64,000 bases of DNA from Shinella granuli (GCF_004341885.1 NZ_SLVX01000014.1:86108-150107), one strand, 5' to 3'; positions 28,049 to 37,562 are shown, numbered from the stretch's first letter. Translations and numbers: made by a program. The notes: generated by a model from the sequence alone, not told the origin.

Positions 28049-29098
28049 GTGCAATCCCTATGCGGCGCGGCGGCGCGCTTTCGACTGGTGGCGGCCATTG
28101 CGGCTTTGATTCTTCCCGTTCAGGCAAGCGCGGCATGCCTCAGCGGCGTGAACCTCGCCGGCGCCGAATTCGGCGAGGGGCGCGGCACCTTCGGCAAGGA
28201 CTATACCTATCCGTCCGCCGAAACGATCGCCTATTTCGCCGGCAAGGGCTTCAATGCCGTGCGCCTTCCCTTCAAATGGGAACGGCTGCAGCCGCGGCTG
28301 AACCGCGGCTTCGACAAGGCGGAGCGCAAGCGGCTCACCGAGACCGTCAAGGCGCTGCGCGGCGCCGGCATGACCGTCATCCTCGACCCGCACAACTACG
28401 CCTATTACGGCGACAAGCAGGTCGGCTCGGCCGAGGTGCCCGACAGCGCCTTCGCCGATTTCTGGCGCCGGCTTGCCGAGGACTACAAGGACGACGGCGG
28501 CGTGCAATTCGGCCTGATGAACGAGCCGCACGACGTATCCGCCCCTCAGTGGCTCGCCTCCGCCAATGCGGCGATCGCCGCGATCCGCGAGGCGGGCGCG
28601 AAGAACCTCGTGCTCGTGCCCGGCACGATCTGGACAGGGGCGCACAGCTGGGAAGAGGAGCGGGAGGGCGGCGCAAACGGCACCGTCATGCTCGGTATCG
28701 AGGACCCCGCCGACAACCACGCCTACGAGGTGCACCAGTATCTCGACGCCGATTTTTCCGGCAAGGCGGACACCTGCACGCGGACGGACGACGCCGTGGC
28801 CGCGCTGGAGCGCTTCACCGACTGGCTGAAGCGCAATAACAGGCGCGGCTTCCTCGGCGAGTTCGGCGGCGCGGCGGACGAGGCCTGCCTCGACGGGCTC
28901 GCCCGCATGACCGCGCTGGTCGGCAAGGAAAGCGCGGTCTGGACCGGCTGGGCCTATTGGGCGGGCGGCGACTGGTGGCCGGCGACGGAGCCGCTCAACA
29001 TCCAGCCGACCGCCGACGGCGCCCGGCCCCAGCTTGCCGCGCTCATCGCCGGCGGCGGGCTGCCGGCCAGGGCCGGCACCTGTGCGGCGCTTCCCTGA
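28049..29098 (+). CDS. Secreted glycoside hydrolase family 5 (endoglucanase-like)
   Basis: 349 residues. A signal peptide (VQSLCGAAARFRLVAAIAAL..., cleavage near ASA-AC) is followed by a GH5 TIM barrel. The acid/base glutamate is in FGLMNEPHDV and the nucleophile in FLGEFGGAADE. Other conserved elements are FNAVRLPFKWERLQP, DPHNYAYYG and the tryptophan-rich WTGWAYWAGGDWW. GH5 enzymes cleave beta-1,4-glucans; in rhizobia related cellulases act on own or plant cell-wall polysaccharide. GTG 28049 is chosen because GGAGG lies 5 bases upstream and the signal peptide starts there. A proposed GTG at 27968 would place 27 extra residues before the signal peptide. Confidence 0.9.
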   Translation: MQSLCGAAARFRLVAAIAALILPVQASAACLSGVNLAGAEFGEGRGTFGKDYTYPSAETIAYFAGKGFNAVRLPFKWERLQPRLNRGFDKAERKRLTETVKALRGAGMTVILDPHNYAYYGDKQVGSAEVPDSAFADFWRRLAEDYKDDGGVQFGLMNEPHDVSAPQWLASANAAIAAIREAGAKNLVLVPGTIWTGAHSWEEEREGGANGTVMLGIEDPADNHAYEVHQYLDADFSGKADTCTRTDDAVAALERFTDWLKRNNRRGFLGEFGGAADEACLDGLARMTALVGKESAVWTGWAYWAGGDWWPATEPLNIQPTADGARPQLAALIAGGGLPARAGTCAALP

Positions 29099-29154
29099 GG
29101 CGCGGGCTCCGGCGCGATGTCGGAGCGGTCATTTCCCTCTGCATTTGCCCGACT

Positions 29155-29180
29155 ACAGGAAATCATCGATGATTTCCTGT
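29155..29180. repeat. 26-bp perfect palindrome downstream of the GH5 gene
   Basis: ACAGGAAATCATC followed by its exact reverse complement GATGATTTCCTGT, centre ATCGAT. Found 57 bases past the GH5 stop, between it and a convergent small open frame. No T-tract follows on either strand. It could be an unusual terminator, a protein-binding site or a site-specific recombination target. Confidence 0.8.
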
Positions 29181-29201
29181 GGGAAGGGAGACTGTGCTGC
29201 C

Positions 29202-29390
29202 TTAGAAGAAGACGTGCAGCGGCCACTGGACCGGGCGGCGGGAGGAGGAGAGCCGGCTGCCCTCGAGCGGCAGCCTGTCTTCCGTCGCGCGGCCGGGCGT
29301 GTCGTCGCTTGCGGATTGCTCGTCCTTCGGCTGGAAGCCGACGGGGTAGAGGTTGAAGTAACCAAGCGTCACGCCGCCGAGATAGATCAT
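29202..29390 (-). CDS. Small hypothetical protein (62 residues)
   Basis: The frame from ATG 29390 begins MIYLGGVTLGYFNLYPVGF, hydrophobic and aromatic-rich, then becomes polar and arginine-rich (ATEDRLPLEGSRL). CGGGAG lies 9 bases before the ATG, which favours it over the upstream ATG pair at 29429-29432. A TTGACA lies upstream on the minus strand, but I see no convincing -10. I recognise no domain. It is convergent with the GH5 gene. Real translation is plausible, not certain. Confidence 0.4.
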   Translation of the reverse strand: MIYLGGVTLGYFNLYPVGFQPKDEQSASDDTPGRATEDRLPLEGSRLSSSRRPVQWPLHVFF

Positions 29391-29543
29391 GCGGTAGGCT
29401 CCCGTTCCGTTTAACGTCCCGGTCAACATCATGGCGGAATCGTGGCGGCTGTCAATAGTCTATAAAATTAGTGCTCTATTCCGCCCTTGATACGCACCAA
29501 GCCGAGGGAGTACGAGGCAGCCTGACACCACCGGGAAGACGCC

Positions 29544-30125
29544 TTGTACACGCTGGACCAGACAGAGCTGTTCGAAGAGGAGATCCGCAAGAGCCGGTTC
29601 CGCGCGATCGCCTGTCCCGTCGAGAGCCAGGCCGAGGCGAAAGCCCGGCTGGCCGAGGTCTCGGACCCCGCGGCCAACCACAATTGCTGGGCCTGGCGCA
29701 TCGGCCAGACCTACCGCTTCAGCGACGACGGCGAGCCGAGCGGCACGGCCGGAAAGCCGATCCTGCAAGCGATCGACGGCCAGGCGCTCGACCGCACGCT
29801 CGTCGTCGTCACCCGCTGGTTCGGCGGCATCCTGCTCGGCAGCGGCGGGCTCATCCGCGCCTATGGCGGCACGGCGGCCGCCTGCCTGCGCGCCGCTGCC
29901 AAGACCGAATATGTCGAGCGCGTCGCACTGTCCGTCTCGCTCGGCTTTTCCGATCTCGCGCTGGTCAAGGCGCGGCTTTCCGCCCTTGCCGGCCTCGTGA
30001 TGGACGAGGAGACCTTTCACGCGCGTGGCGCGCGCCTTGCCTTCCGCGTGCCGGCGGAAAAGGCGGAGGAGATCGGCCGGATGATCGCGGACCTGACGAG
30101 CGGGCGCGCCGGGATCGGCAAGTAG
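29544..30125 (+). CDS. YigZ/IMPACT family protein
   Basis: 193 residues. The N-terminal UPF0029/Impact domain has EEEIRKSRFRAIACPV, the NHNCWAWRIG segment and the signature YRFSDDGEPSGTAGKPIL then TRWFGGILLGSGGLIRAYG. A short C-terminal domain resembles the EF-G domain III/IV fold found in YigZ. Function is not firmly known; Impact homologues bind the translation machinery. The start is TTG 29544 preceded by GGGAAGA; no ATG is available near the conserved N-terminus. Confidence 0.87.
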   Translation: MYTLDQTELFEEEIRKSRFRAIACPVESQAEAKARLAEVSDPAANHNCWAWRIGQTYRFSDDGEPSGTAGKPILQAIDGQALDRTLVVVTRWFGGILLGSGGLIRAYGGTAAACLRAAAKTEYVERVALSVSLGFSDLALVKARLSALAGLVMDEETFHARGARLAFRVPAEKAEEIGRMIADLTSGRAGIGK

Positions 30126-30432
30126 AAGGTTCGGGCGCAAACCGCGGCGCTCCCTTGCCGGAATGGCGCCGGGCCTGGAAATTTGCCCTTCCGGCCAAAA
30201 GAAATCCCCTTCCATTTCCCGCCGGCTTCGCGGAACGGTTTGGCGCGTCATCCGCAAGCCGCCGAAAGCCTTCATCCCGCCGGCGCAAAGGGCGCAAAGA
30301 TGCGCTCCCGCGCGGGCGGCAGGCGACGGCGGGCCGCTATAGGCAAGGCGTTTTTTTCGTTCTATCTACCCCTCGGACATATTTTTCGCGGGGGCTATCC
30401 TGCGATCCCCGCATGAAAGAGAGGACCATCCC
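30126..30432. other. Intergenic region upstream of the peroxiredoxin gene
   Basis: No supported gene. A T-run at 30351-30357 and the AT-rich CATATTTTT stretch (30378-30386) probably belong to the peroxiredoxin promoter. GCGGGG (30388-30393) and CCCCGC (30407-30412) can pair in the leader. Confidence 0.4.
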
Positions 30433-31092
30433 ATGAGCCTGCGCATCAACGACATCGCTCCGGACTTCACCGCCGAGACCACCATCGGCCCGGTCAGCTT
30501 CCACGACTGGATCGGCGACGGCTGGGCGGTGCTCTTCTCGCACCCGAAGAACTTCACCCCGGTCTGCACCACCGAGCTCGGCGCCATGGCCGGCGTCGAG
30601 GGCGAGTTCCGCAAGCGCGGCGTGAAGATCATCGGCATCTCGGTCGATCCGGTCGACAGCCACGCCAAGTGGAAGGCCGATATCCGCACCGCCACGGGCT
30701 TCGACGTCGAATACCCGCTGATCGGCGACAAGGACCTGAAGGTGGCAAAGCTCTATGACATGCTGCCGGCCGCCGCCGGCGACACGTCGGAAGGCCGCAC
30801 GCCCGCCGACAACGCCACCGTGCGCTCCGTCTTCGTCATCGGCCCGGACAAGAAGATCAAGCTGATCCTCACCTACCCGATGACGACGGGCCGCAACTTC
30901 GCGGAGATCCTGCGCGCGATCGATTCGATCCAGCTCACCAGCAAGCACCAGGTGGCGACGCCCGCCAACTGGCAGCAGGGCGAAGACGTGATCATCACCG
31001 CCGCCGTTTCCAACGAGGACGCCATCACCCGCTTCGGCGCCTTCGACACCGTCCTGCCCTACCTGCGCAAGACGAAGCAGCCGGCCGCCTGA
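30433..31092 (+). CDS. 1-Cys peroxiredoxin (Prx6 type)
   Basis: 219 residues of the AhpC/TSA superfamily with the long C-terminal domain of Prx6. The peroxidatic cysteine is C45 in NFTPVCTTELG and it is the only cysteine in the protein, so no resolving cysteine exists and recycling must use an external thiol. The conserved arginine lies in the RSVFVIGPD region. It reduces hydrogen peroxide and organic peroxides in the cytosol. AGAGAGGACCATCCC precedes the ATG. Stands alone; a terminator-like hairpin follows at 31155-31180. Confidence 0.93.
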   Translation: MSLRINDIAPDFTAETTIGPVSFHDWIGDGWAVLFSHPKNFTPVCTTELGAMAGVEGEFRKRGVKIIGISVDPVDSHAKWKADIRTATGFDVEYPLIGDKDLKVAKLYDMLPAAAGDTSEGRTPADNATVRSVFVIGPDKKIKLILTYPMTTGRNFAEILRAIDSIQLTSKHQVATPANWQQGEDVIITAAVSNEDAITRFGAFDTVLPYLRKTKQPAA

Positions 31093-31154
31093 TCCGGCAT
31101 TTCGCCTCCGCCCTTCAGGCAACGGAGGCGCATGTGAAATGAGGTGTTGCCTCT

Positions 31155-31180
31155 TGCCTTCTCCCCGGCGGGAGAAGGCA
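31155..31180. terminator. Hairpin between the peroxiredoxin and Gfo/Idh genes
   Basis: TGCCTTCTCCC (31155-31165) and GGGAGAAGGCA (31170-31180) are perfectly complementary around CGGC. It lies between two convergent genes and resembles the hairpin at 7952-7983. Confidence 0.6.
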
Positions 31181-31240
31181 AAAGCGGCTGCGCCGTGCCG
31201 CATGCCACCACTCTCGGGGGCGGAGGAGGATGCCTTCGCC

Positions 31241-32227
31241 TCAGACCGGCTCCCAGCCATCCTTCTCGCTGGCGCGGTAGATGGCGTCGATGAGCCTCTG
31301 GTTGAGGCGCGAGTTTTCCAGCGACACGACCTCCTCGCCCCCCCCGAGCGCCGCCCGGGTGAAGGCCTCGGCCTCGCGCCTGTACTGGCGGGCATCCTGG
31401 AAGCGGAAGAGCTGGCTTTCGCTGTGGCTCTGGTTGGTGAGCTCGATCTCCTCCGCCCCGTAGCGATCGGCATTGAAGGGCGACTTCACCTCGATGAAGC
31501 CCTTGTCGCCGTGGAAGACCATGACCTGGCGCTGGGCGAGCTGGGTGGAGACGTAGAAGGAAAGCTCGAAGTCGCCGAAATCGGCACGCACGCTCGAATA
31601 GATGTCCGTGCCGAATTCCGGGTCGCGCTCCGTGCTCGCCTGCACGCGGACCGGCTCCTTGCCGGTGGAAAAGCGCGTGGTGATGGTCGGGTAGACGCCG
31701 ATGTCGGGCAAGCCGCCGCCGCCGAGCGCCGGCACGTTGCGCATGTTGCCGGGGTCGCGGTTGAAATAGGTGAAGGCGCCCTGCACATGGCGCAGCCGGC
31801 CGATCGCGCCTTCGGCAAGCAGCGCGCGGACCTTGCGCCAGACGGGGCTGTAGGTGACCATGAAGGCCTCCGAGATCAGCACCTTGTTGCGGTCGCGCGC
31901 GGCGATCAGCGCGTCGATCTCCCCGGCCTTGAGCGCGATCGGCTTTTCGCACAGCACATGCTTTCCCGCATCCGCCGCCTTGATCGACCATTCCACATGC
32001 TGGGACGTCGGCAGCGGGATATAGACGGCGTCGATCGCGTCCGAGGCCAGCATCTCCTCGTAGGAGCCGAAGGCATGCGGCACCGAGAAGCGGTCGGCCA
32101 TGGCGCGGGCCTTGGCGAGGTCACGGCTGGCAATGGCGGTGATGACGCAGTTTTCCGCGTCCTGGATGGCCGGCACGACGAGTTCGCGGCCGATCTTGGC
32201 CGTCGACAGGATTCCGAAACGCAGCAT
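31241..32227 (-). CDS. Gfo/Idh/MocA family oxidoreductase
   Basis: 328 residues. N-terminal Rossmann fold ([20 protein letters not shown]), the conserved [12 protein letters not shown] motif with the catalytic lysine (CEKPIAL), and the C-terminal beta-sheet domain with [11 protein letters not shown]. The family oxidises or reduces sugars and cyclitols with NAD(P). The exact substrate is unknown; the overall form resembles D-xylose or glucose-fructose-type dehydrogenases. AGGGAGAG precedes the ATG 32227. It is divergent from an aldo/keto reductase (158-bp gap), so both may belong to one sugar pathway. Confidence 0.88.
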   Translation of the reverse strand: MLRFGILSTAKIGRELVVPAIQDAENCVITAIASRDLAKARAMADRFSVPHAFGSYEEMLASDAIDAVYIPLPTSQHVEWSIKAADAGKHVLCEKPIALKAGEIDALIAARDRNKVLISEAFMVTYSPVWRKVRALLAEGAIGRLRHVQGAFTYFNRDPGNMRNVPALGGGGLPDIGVYPTITTRFSTGKEPVRVQASTERDPEFGTDIYSSVRADFGDFELSFYVSTQLAQRQVMVFHGDKGFIEVKSPFNADRYGAEEIELTNQSHSESQLFRFQDARQYRREAEAFTRAALGGGEEVVSLENSRLNQRLIDAIYRASEKDGWEPV

Positions 32228-32385
32228 GGTGATCTCTCCCTGATTGCGACAGGAGACTAGTCGCGAGGTACGTTCCTCGCAAGCGCGGCGGCCGGCAAAA
32301 AGTCGGATCCATGGCGTGCAAAGGCGCCGGCGGCGCCCTATGTTGCAGGAAGCCTTTTTCAGCACGAACCCTTTGGAGGAACCCC

Positions 32386-33336
32386 ATGCAGTTTCGCGCC
32401 CTCGGCAAGACCGGCCTTTCGATCGCCCCCCTCGTCTTCGGCGGCAATGTCTTCGGCTGGACGGCCGACGAGAAGACCTCCTTCGACCTGCTCGACGCCT
32501 TCACCGGCGCCGGCTTCAACGCCATCGACACGGCCGACGTCTATTCCCGCTGGGCGCCGGGCAACCAGGGCGGCGAATCCGAGACAATCATCGGCAAATG
32601 GCTGAAGCGCTCCGGTATCGCCCGCGACAGGGTGGTGGTCATCACCAAGGTCGGCTCCGACATGGGCCAGGGGCGCCGGGACCTGCGCAGGCGCTGGATC
32701 GTCGAGGCGGTCGAGAATTCGCTGAAGCGGCTCCAGACCGATCATATCGACCTCTATCTCTCGCACTGGCCGGATCCGCAGACGCCCTACGAGGAGACGC
32801 TGGAGGCCCATGCAAGCCTCGTCAAGGCCGGCAAGGTGCGCGCCTTCGGCGCCTCGAACCTCGATGCAGGCCAGTTGCAGGCCTCGTTCGAGGCCGCCGA
32901 CAAGGCCGGCCTGCCGCGCTACGGCGCGCTGCAGCCGGAATACAATCTCTATGACCGCGCCGGTTTCGAGGGCGCGCTGGCCGATCTGTGCCGGAAGGAG
33001 GATCTCGGCGTCATCACCTATTACAGCCTCGCCTCCGGCTTCCTGACCGGCAAGTACCGCACGAAGGCGGACACCGAGGGCAAGGCCCGCGGCGAGGGCG
33101 TCGTGCACTATCTCGACGACAAGGGCCTGCGCATCCTCGCCGCCCTCGACAAGGTGGCCGCCGAGACCGGCGCGACGCCGGCCGAAATCGCGCTCGCCTG
33201 GCTGATGGCCAAGCCTGCCGTCACCGCGCCGATCGCCAGCGCGACCAGCCTCGGCCAGCTCGCAAGCCTGATGAAGGCGGCAGCCCTCACGCTGAGCGCG
33301 GAGCAGATGGCCGCGCTCGACACGGCGGGGGCGTGA
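32386..33336 (+). CDS. Aldo/keto reductase
   Basis: 316-residue (beta/alpha)8 NADPH reductase. The catalytic Asp and Tyr are in [12 protein letters not shown], Lys in VITKVGS and His in YLSHWPDP. The C-terminal part with [13 protein letters not shown] forms the cofactor pocket. TTTGGAGGA precedes ATG 32386. It shares a transcript with the acetyltransferase gene that starts 3 bases after its stop. Substrate unknown; members of this branch act on sugars or reactive aldehydes. Confidence 0.9.
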   Translation: MQFRALGKTGLSIAPLVFGGNVFGWTADEKTSFDLLDAFTGAGFNAIDTADVYSRWAPGNQGGESETIIGKWLKRSGIARDRVVVITKVGSDMGQGRRDLRRRWIVEAVENSLKRLQTDHIDLYLSHWPDPQTPYEETLEAHASLVKAGKVRAFGASNLDAGQLQASFEAADKAGLPRYGALQPEYNLYDRAGFEGALADLCRKEDLGVITYYSLASGFLTGKYRTKADTEGKARGEGVVHYLDDKGLRILAALDKVAAETGATPAEIALAWLMAKPAVTAPIASATSLGQLASLMKAAALTLSAEQMAALDTAGA

Positions 33337-33339
33337 CCC

Positions 33340-33783
33340 ATGGCCATCACCATCCGCGATGCGCTGGAGGGTGACGAGGCCGCCTGGAGAAAGCTCTGGG
33401 CCGGCTACCTCGCCTTCTACGAGACCGACGTGCCGGAGGAGGTGACCGCCTTCACCTGGGCACGCATCCTGGATCCCGGCTCGCGCGTCTCGATGCGGCT
33501 TGCCGAGGAGGACGGGACGGTGCTGGGCTTTGCCATTCACCACTACCACGATTCCACCTGGGGCATCGCGCCGGAAGGCTATCTCGAGGACATGTTCGTC
33601 GACGAGGGCACGCGCGGCAGGGGCATCGGCCGGGCGCTGATCGACGATCTCGTCACCATTTCCAGGCGCAACGGCTGGCGCGGCATCTACTGGCACACCC
33701 GCCAGGACAATGCGCGCGCCCGCAAGCTCTACGACAGCTATGTCGAGGCCGACGGGCATATCCGCTACCGGCTGAAAACCTAG
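33340..33783 (+). CDS. GNAT family N-acetyltransferase
   Basis: 147 residues. The acetyl-CoA-binding motif A is visible in YLEDMFVDEGTRGRGIGRALIDDL (the R-G-x-G-I-G loop), followed by WRGIYWHTRQDNARARKLYD. It transfers acetyl groups to an unknown small amine. The start is 3 bases after the aldo/keto reductase stop, so the two are co-translated. Its TAG stop (33781-33783) is the first three bases of a family-A dispersed repeat. Confidence 0.9.
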   Translation: MAITIRDALEGDEAAWRKLWAGYLAFYETDVPEEVTAFTWARILDPGSRVSMRLAEEDGTVLGFAIHHYHDSTWGIAPEGYLEDMFVDEGTRGRGIGRALIDDLVTISRRNGWRGIYWHTRQDNARARKLYDSYVEADGHIRYRLKT

Positions 33784-33832
33784 AGCATTTCCAGCCGAAG
33801 TGACGTCGTTTCGGCATCGGATAATGCAATCT
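33780..33832 (+). repeat. Family-A dispersed repeat, copy 4
   Basis: CTAGAGCATTTCCAGCCGAAG then GTCGTTTCGGCATCGGATAATGC. It begins with the stop codon of the acetyltransferase, as copy 1 does for the dehydrogenase at 7838. A further AGCGCAATTCCG lies at 33834. Confidence 0.6.
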
Positions 33833-33855
33833 AGCGCAATTCCGTTGAGCCCGGG

Positions 33856-34746
33856 TCAGCCGCGGAAGCGGAAGAAATCGACGAAGGCGCGCAGCGCCGG
33901 GCGCATCTGCCGGCGCGAGGGATAGTAGATCGAAAAGCCGTCGAAGGCCGGGCACCAGTCTTCCAGCACCGCGACGAGCCGGCCGGCCTCGATATCCTCG
34001 GCGACGCGCTGGTCGAAGACATAGGCAAGGCCCGCGCCGTCCATCGCGGCCGCGCGCATCAGCCGCTGGTCGGAGACGATCAGCGGGCCGGCGACGTCGA
34101 CCGTCACCAGCCGCCCGTCCTTTTCCAGCTCCCAGCGATAGATCCGCCCACTGGAAAAGCGCCGCCGGATGCAGCGGTGCTGCATGAGGTCGCGCGGCTG
34201 GACGGGTTTCGGATGGCTCTCGAAATAGGCCGGCGCGCCGACGATGAGGCCGCGCCAGGGGCCGCTCGCCCGGACCGCGATCATGTCCGCCTCCAGATGT
34301 TCGCCAAGCCGCAGCCCGGCATCGAACCCCTTCTCGACGATGTCCTCGAAGCGGTCGTCGGTCCGAAGGTCCAGCTCGATCTCCGGATAGGCGGCGAGGA
34401 AGGCGCCGAGCCGCGGCATGACGATCTCCTCGGCGGCGATCAGCGGCATGGTGACGCGCAGCGGACCGGCGGGGCGGCCCTGCCGGTCCGCAAGCGCCTC
34501 CATGGCCGAACCAATGTCGGAAAGCGCCGGCGCCAGCGTGTCGAGCAGCAGGCGCCCCTCCTCGGTCGGCGCCACGGAGCGGGCGGTGCGCGCGATGAGG
34601 CGCACGCCGAGGCTCGCCTCCAGCGCCGAGACCGCATGGCTGACGGCGGAGGGCGCGATGCCGAGTTCGCCTGCGGCCTTGCGAAAGCTGCGCGTCTCCG
34701 CGACGATGGCGAGCACGGCGAGCTGGGAAAGCTGGGTCCGGTTCAT
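33856..34746 (-). CDS. LysR family transcriptional regulator
   Basis: 296 residues. The N-terminal HTH reads SFRKAAGELGIAPSAVSHAVSALEASLGVRL, then the RTARSVAPTEEG wing. The C-terminal effector domain has the substrate-binding fold (PLRVTMPLIAAEEIVMPRL, DAGLRLGEHLEADM). It is divergent from an aldo/keto reductase gene (34899) with a 152-bp intergenic region, the classical LysR arrangement, so that gene is the probable target. Effector unknown. ATG 34746 starts the HTH in register with the family. Confidence 0.92.
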   Translation of the reverse strand: MNRTQLSQLAVLAIVAETRSFRKAAGELGIAPSAVSHAVSALEASLGVRLIARTARSVAPTEEGRLLLDTLAPALSDIGSAMEALADRQGRPAGPLRVTMPLIAAEEIVMPRLGAFLAAYPEIELDLRTDDRFEDIVEKGFDAGLRLGEHLEADMIAVRASGPWRGLIVGAPAYFESHPKPVQPRDLMQHRCIRRRFSSGRIYRWELEKDGRLVTVDVAGPLIVSDQRLMRAAAMDGAGLAYVFDQRVAEDIEAGRLVAVLEDWCPAFDGFSIYYPSRRQMRPALRAFVDFFRFRG

Positions 34747-34898
34747 TGTTCCAACAGATAGAACAAGCCGTTGGCTTTTGCAGCAATTTTCCGATGAGGC
34801 GCCGCGTCCTAGATTGGCCTTGCCCGGATGACGGCGGATCGTTCGCCGCCCGGCCGCGCGGACCTGCCTCCCGGGGTCCACAGAAGAAGGATTTCGCC

Positions 34899-35897
34899 AT
34901 GAAACACAGACAGCTCGGTACCCTCGACGTTTCCGCCCTCGGCCTCGGCTGCATGGGCATGAGCCACGCCTACGGCCCCTCCAGCGACGAGACGGCGGCC
35001 ATCGACACGCTGCACCGCGCCGTCGATCTCGGCATCACCCTGTTCGACACGGCCGAGGTCTACGGCCCCTACAGGAACGAGATCCTCCTCGGCAAGGCGC
35101 TGAAGCCGGTGCGCGACAAGGTGGTGATCGCCACCAAGTTCGGCTTCCGCATCGATCCCGCCAAACCCTCGGCCGAGATGATCACGGGTACGGACAGCCG
35201 GCCGGAAAACGTCAGGGCCGTCGCCGAGGCCTCGCTGAAGCGGCTCGGCATCGAGGTCATCGACCTCTACTACCAGCACCGCGTCGACCCGGACGTACCG
35301 ATCGAGGAGACGGTGGGCGCCATGGCGGAGCTGGTGCGCGCGGGCAAGGTGAAGGCGCTCGGCCTTTCGGAAGCCGGCAGCGAGACAATCCGCAGGGCCC
35401 ATGCCGTGCACCCGATCGCCGCCGTGCAGAGCGAATATTCGCTGTGGACCCGTGACGTCGAGGAAAACGGCGTGCTGGAGACCTGCCGCACGCTCGGCAT
35501 CGGCTTCGTGCCCTTCAGCCCGCTCGGCCGCGGCGTGCTCACCGGCGCGCTGAAGAAGCTGGACGGCCTTGCCGACGACGATTTCCGCCGCTCGCTGCCG
35601 CGCTTTGCCGCGGAGAATTTCGACGCCAACCTCGCGCTGGTCGCCCTCCTGGAGGAGATGGCGGCGGAAAAGGGCGTCGCCCCGGCGCAGCTTGCGCTTG
35701 CCTGGGTGCTGGCGCAGGGCGATTTCATCGTGCCGATCCCCGGCGCCAGCAAGGTGCCCCATCTGGAGCAGAACGCCGCCGCCGCCGAGATCGTCCTGAC
35801 GCCCGAGGAAGCCGCCCGCCTCGGCGACCTCCTGTCGCCGGCGAAGGTGGCCGGCGGACGCTACTCGCAGCGCATGGCCTCGATGGCCAACCGGTAA
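34899..35897 (+). CDS. Aldo/keto reductase (AKR13/YakC-like)
   Basis: 332 residues. Asp and Tyr in LFDTAEVYGPYRNE, Lys in IATKFGF, His in DLYYQHRVDP. The N-terminus RQLGTLDVSALGLGCMGMS and the C-terminal IPGASKVPHLEQN and GGRYSQRMASMANR fit the AKR13 type that detoxifies aldehydes. AGAAGGA precedes ATG 34899. Divergent from its likely LysR regulator. A family-B repeat follows the stop. Confidence 0.92.
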   Translation: MKHRQLGTLDVSALGLGCMGMSHAYGPSSDETAAIDTLHRAVDLGITLFDTAEVYGPYRNEILLGKALKPVRDKVVIATKFGFRIDPAKPSAEMITGTDSRPENVRAVAEASLKRLGIEVIDLYYQHRVDPDVPIEETVGAMAELVRAGKVKALGLSEAGSETIRRAHAVHPIAAVQSEYSLWTRDVEENGVLETCRTLGIGFVPFSPLGRGVLTGALKKLDGLADDDFRRSLPRFAAENFDANLALVALLEEMAAEKGVAPAQLALAWVLAQGDFIVPIPGASKVPHLEQNAAAAEIVLTPEEAARLGDLLSPAKVAGGRYSQRMASMANR

Positions 35898-35923
35898 GGA
35901 AAGGCCACCCTGCCTCTCCTCCG

Positions 35924-36020
35924 TCATGGTCGGGCTCGACCCGGCCATCCACAAGCTGCTGAAAGACTGGACCTCGGGTCAGGCCCGAGGATGACGGAGT
36001 GCTTGGGGCGATGTTTGCCA
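35924..36020 (+). repeat. Dispersed repeat family B, copy 2
   Basis: Contains CTCGGGTCAGGCCCGAG and then GATGACGGAGTGCTTGGGGC, matching the copy at 11004-11092. It lies between convergent genes. Just beyond, a hairpin GCCGCGGA/TTCCGCG (36034-36050) probably ends the minus-strand glycerate kinase transcript. Confidence 0.7.
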
Positions 36021-36083
36021 CCAAACAGAAAGGCCGCGGACAGTTCCGCGACCTTCTTCATATTTAGCCGGATTCTCCCAATC

Positions 36084-37352
36084 CTACTGGATGAGGATGG
36101 CCCGGAAATCGTTGACATTGGTGCCGGTCGGGCCGGGCACGAAGAGATCGCCGAGCGCGTCGAAGGCGGTCCAGCTGTCGTTGCGGCCGAGGAATTCGGC
36201 GGCATCCTTGCCCTTGTCGGCGAGGCGCGCGACGGTGGTCCCGTCGGCGAAGGCGCCGGCGTTGTCCTCCGAACCGTCGATCCCGTCCGTGTCGGCGGCA
36301 AGCGCAAAGAGACCCGGCAGGCCATCGATGCCGCAGGCGAGGGACAGGAGGAACTCGCCGTTGCGGCCGCCCTTGCCCTTGCCCCTGATCGTCACGGTCG
36401 TCTCGCCGCCCGACAGCACGACGACGGGCTTGCGGAACGGCCGGTCGCGGCGCACCACCTCGGCGGCGATCGCCGCATGCACGCGGCCGACCTCGGCCGC
36501 CTCGCCCTCGATGGCGTCGGAAAGGATGACGGCCTCGACACCCGCCTTGCGCGCCGCTTCGGCGGCGGCCTCCAGCGAGACGGCGGCGGAGGCGACGAGC
36601 TTCACCGCGTTGCGGGCGAAGGCGGCATCGGACGGCAGCGGCGGCTCGTCCTTGCCCTCGCGGATGTGGCGCATCACGGCTTCGGGCAGGTCGAGGCGGT
36701 AGCGCTCGATGAGGCGCAGGGCATCCGCGCGGGTGGTCTCGTCCGCGATGGTCGGGCCGGAGGCGACGAGGGCGGGATTGTCGCCGGGAATGTCGGAGAC
36801 GACGAGCGAGACGACGCGGGCCGGATGGGCAAGCGCGGCGAGCCGGCCGCCCTTGATGCGCGAGACCTGCTTGCGCACGGCGTTCATGGCGCTGATCGGC
36901 GCGCCGGAGGCCAGCAGCGCCTTGTTGACGGCGATCTCGTCGGCAAGCGTCAGGTCGCCGGCCGGCGCCGGCAGCAGGGCCGAGCCGCCGCCGCAGACGA
37001 GGGCGACGACGAGGTCGTCCTCGGTAAGGCCCCGCACGGCGGCCATCAGCCGGCCGGAGGCGAGGAGCCCGCTGTCATCGGGCACCGGATGGGCGGCCTC
37101 CAGGATCTCGATGCGCTCGCAGGCGACGGCATAGCCGTAGCGCGTGACGACGACGCCGGTGAGCGGGCCGTCCCAGAGCCGCTCGAAGGCGCGCGCCATC
37201 TGCGCCGCACCTTTGCCGGCACCGATTACCACCGTGCGGCCCTTCGGCTTTTCCGGCAGGTTGGCGGCCAGCACCTTGTCCGGATCGGCGGCGGAGACCG
37301 CGACGGAAAAGAGATGCTCGAGAAAGGCGCGCGGATCGGCGATGGGCGGCAT
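36084..37352 (-). CDS. Glycerate 2-kinase, MOFRL/DUF4147 family (TtuD/GckA type)
   Basis: 422 residues. N-terminal DUF4147 domain with TVVIGAGKGAAQMARAFE and the LVCGGGSALLPAPA loop, and C-terminal MOFRL domain with VVLSGGETTVTIRGKGKGGRNGE. The family was once labelled hydroxypyruvate reductase; most characterised members phosphorylate glycerate. Here it sits downstream of gcl-hyi-glxR on the same strand and would convert the glycerate they make into 2-phosphoglycerate. A 247-bp gap with hairpins separates it from glxR, so it likely has its own promoter. Confidence 0.88.
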   Translation of the reverse strand: MPPIADPRAFLEHLFSVAVSAADPDKVLAANLPEKPKGRTVVIGAGKGAAQMARAFERLWDGPLTGVVVTRYGYAVACERIEILEAAHPVPDDSGLLASGRLMAAVRGLTEDDLVVALVCGGGSALLPAPAGDLTLADEIAVNKALLASGAPISAMNAVRKQVSRIKGGRLAALAHPARVVSLVVSDIPGDNPALVASGPTIADETTRADALRLIERYRLDLPEAVMRHIREGKDEPPLPSDAAFARNAVKLVASAAVSLEAAAEAARKAGVEAVILSDAIEGEAAEVGRVHAAIAAEVVRRDRPFRKPVVVLSGGETTVTIRGKGKGGRNGEFLLSLACGIDGLPGLFALAADTDGIDGSEDNAGAFADGTTVARLADKGKDAAEFLGRNDSWTAFDALGDLFVPGPTGTNVNDFRAILIQ

Positions 37353-37562
37353 GGGTTCCTCCGGGTCACGCTGCGCCGGGCCTCGGGACGAGGGATTCCG
37401 GCAGCAGATTCAAAATTCTACAGCGGCCGTCGCCGTGCGCGGGGCGCGCGGCGCTTCGGGCGGGGCAATTAAGCACAGCCCCTCACCCGCCCGCCAGCAC
37501 CTCCCGATGAAAAAGAGCCGCGGCGGGGGATGAGGGGCTGCGCCGCCTCCTCCAGAAGGGGT

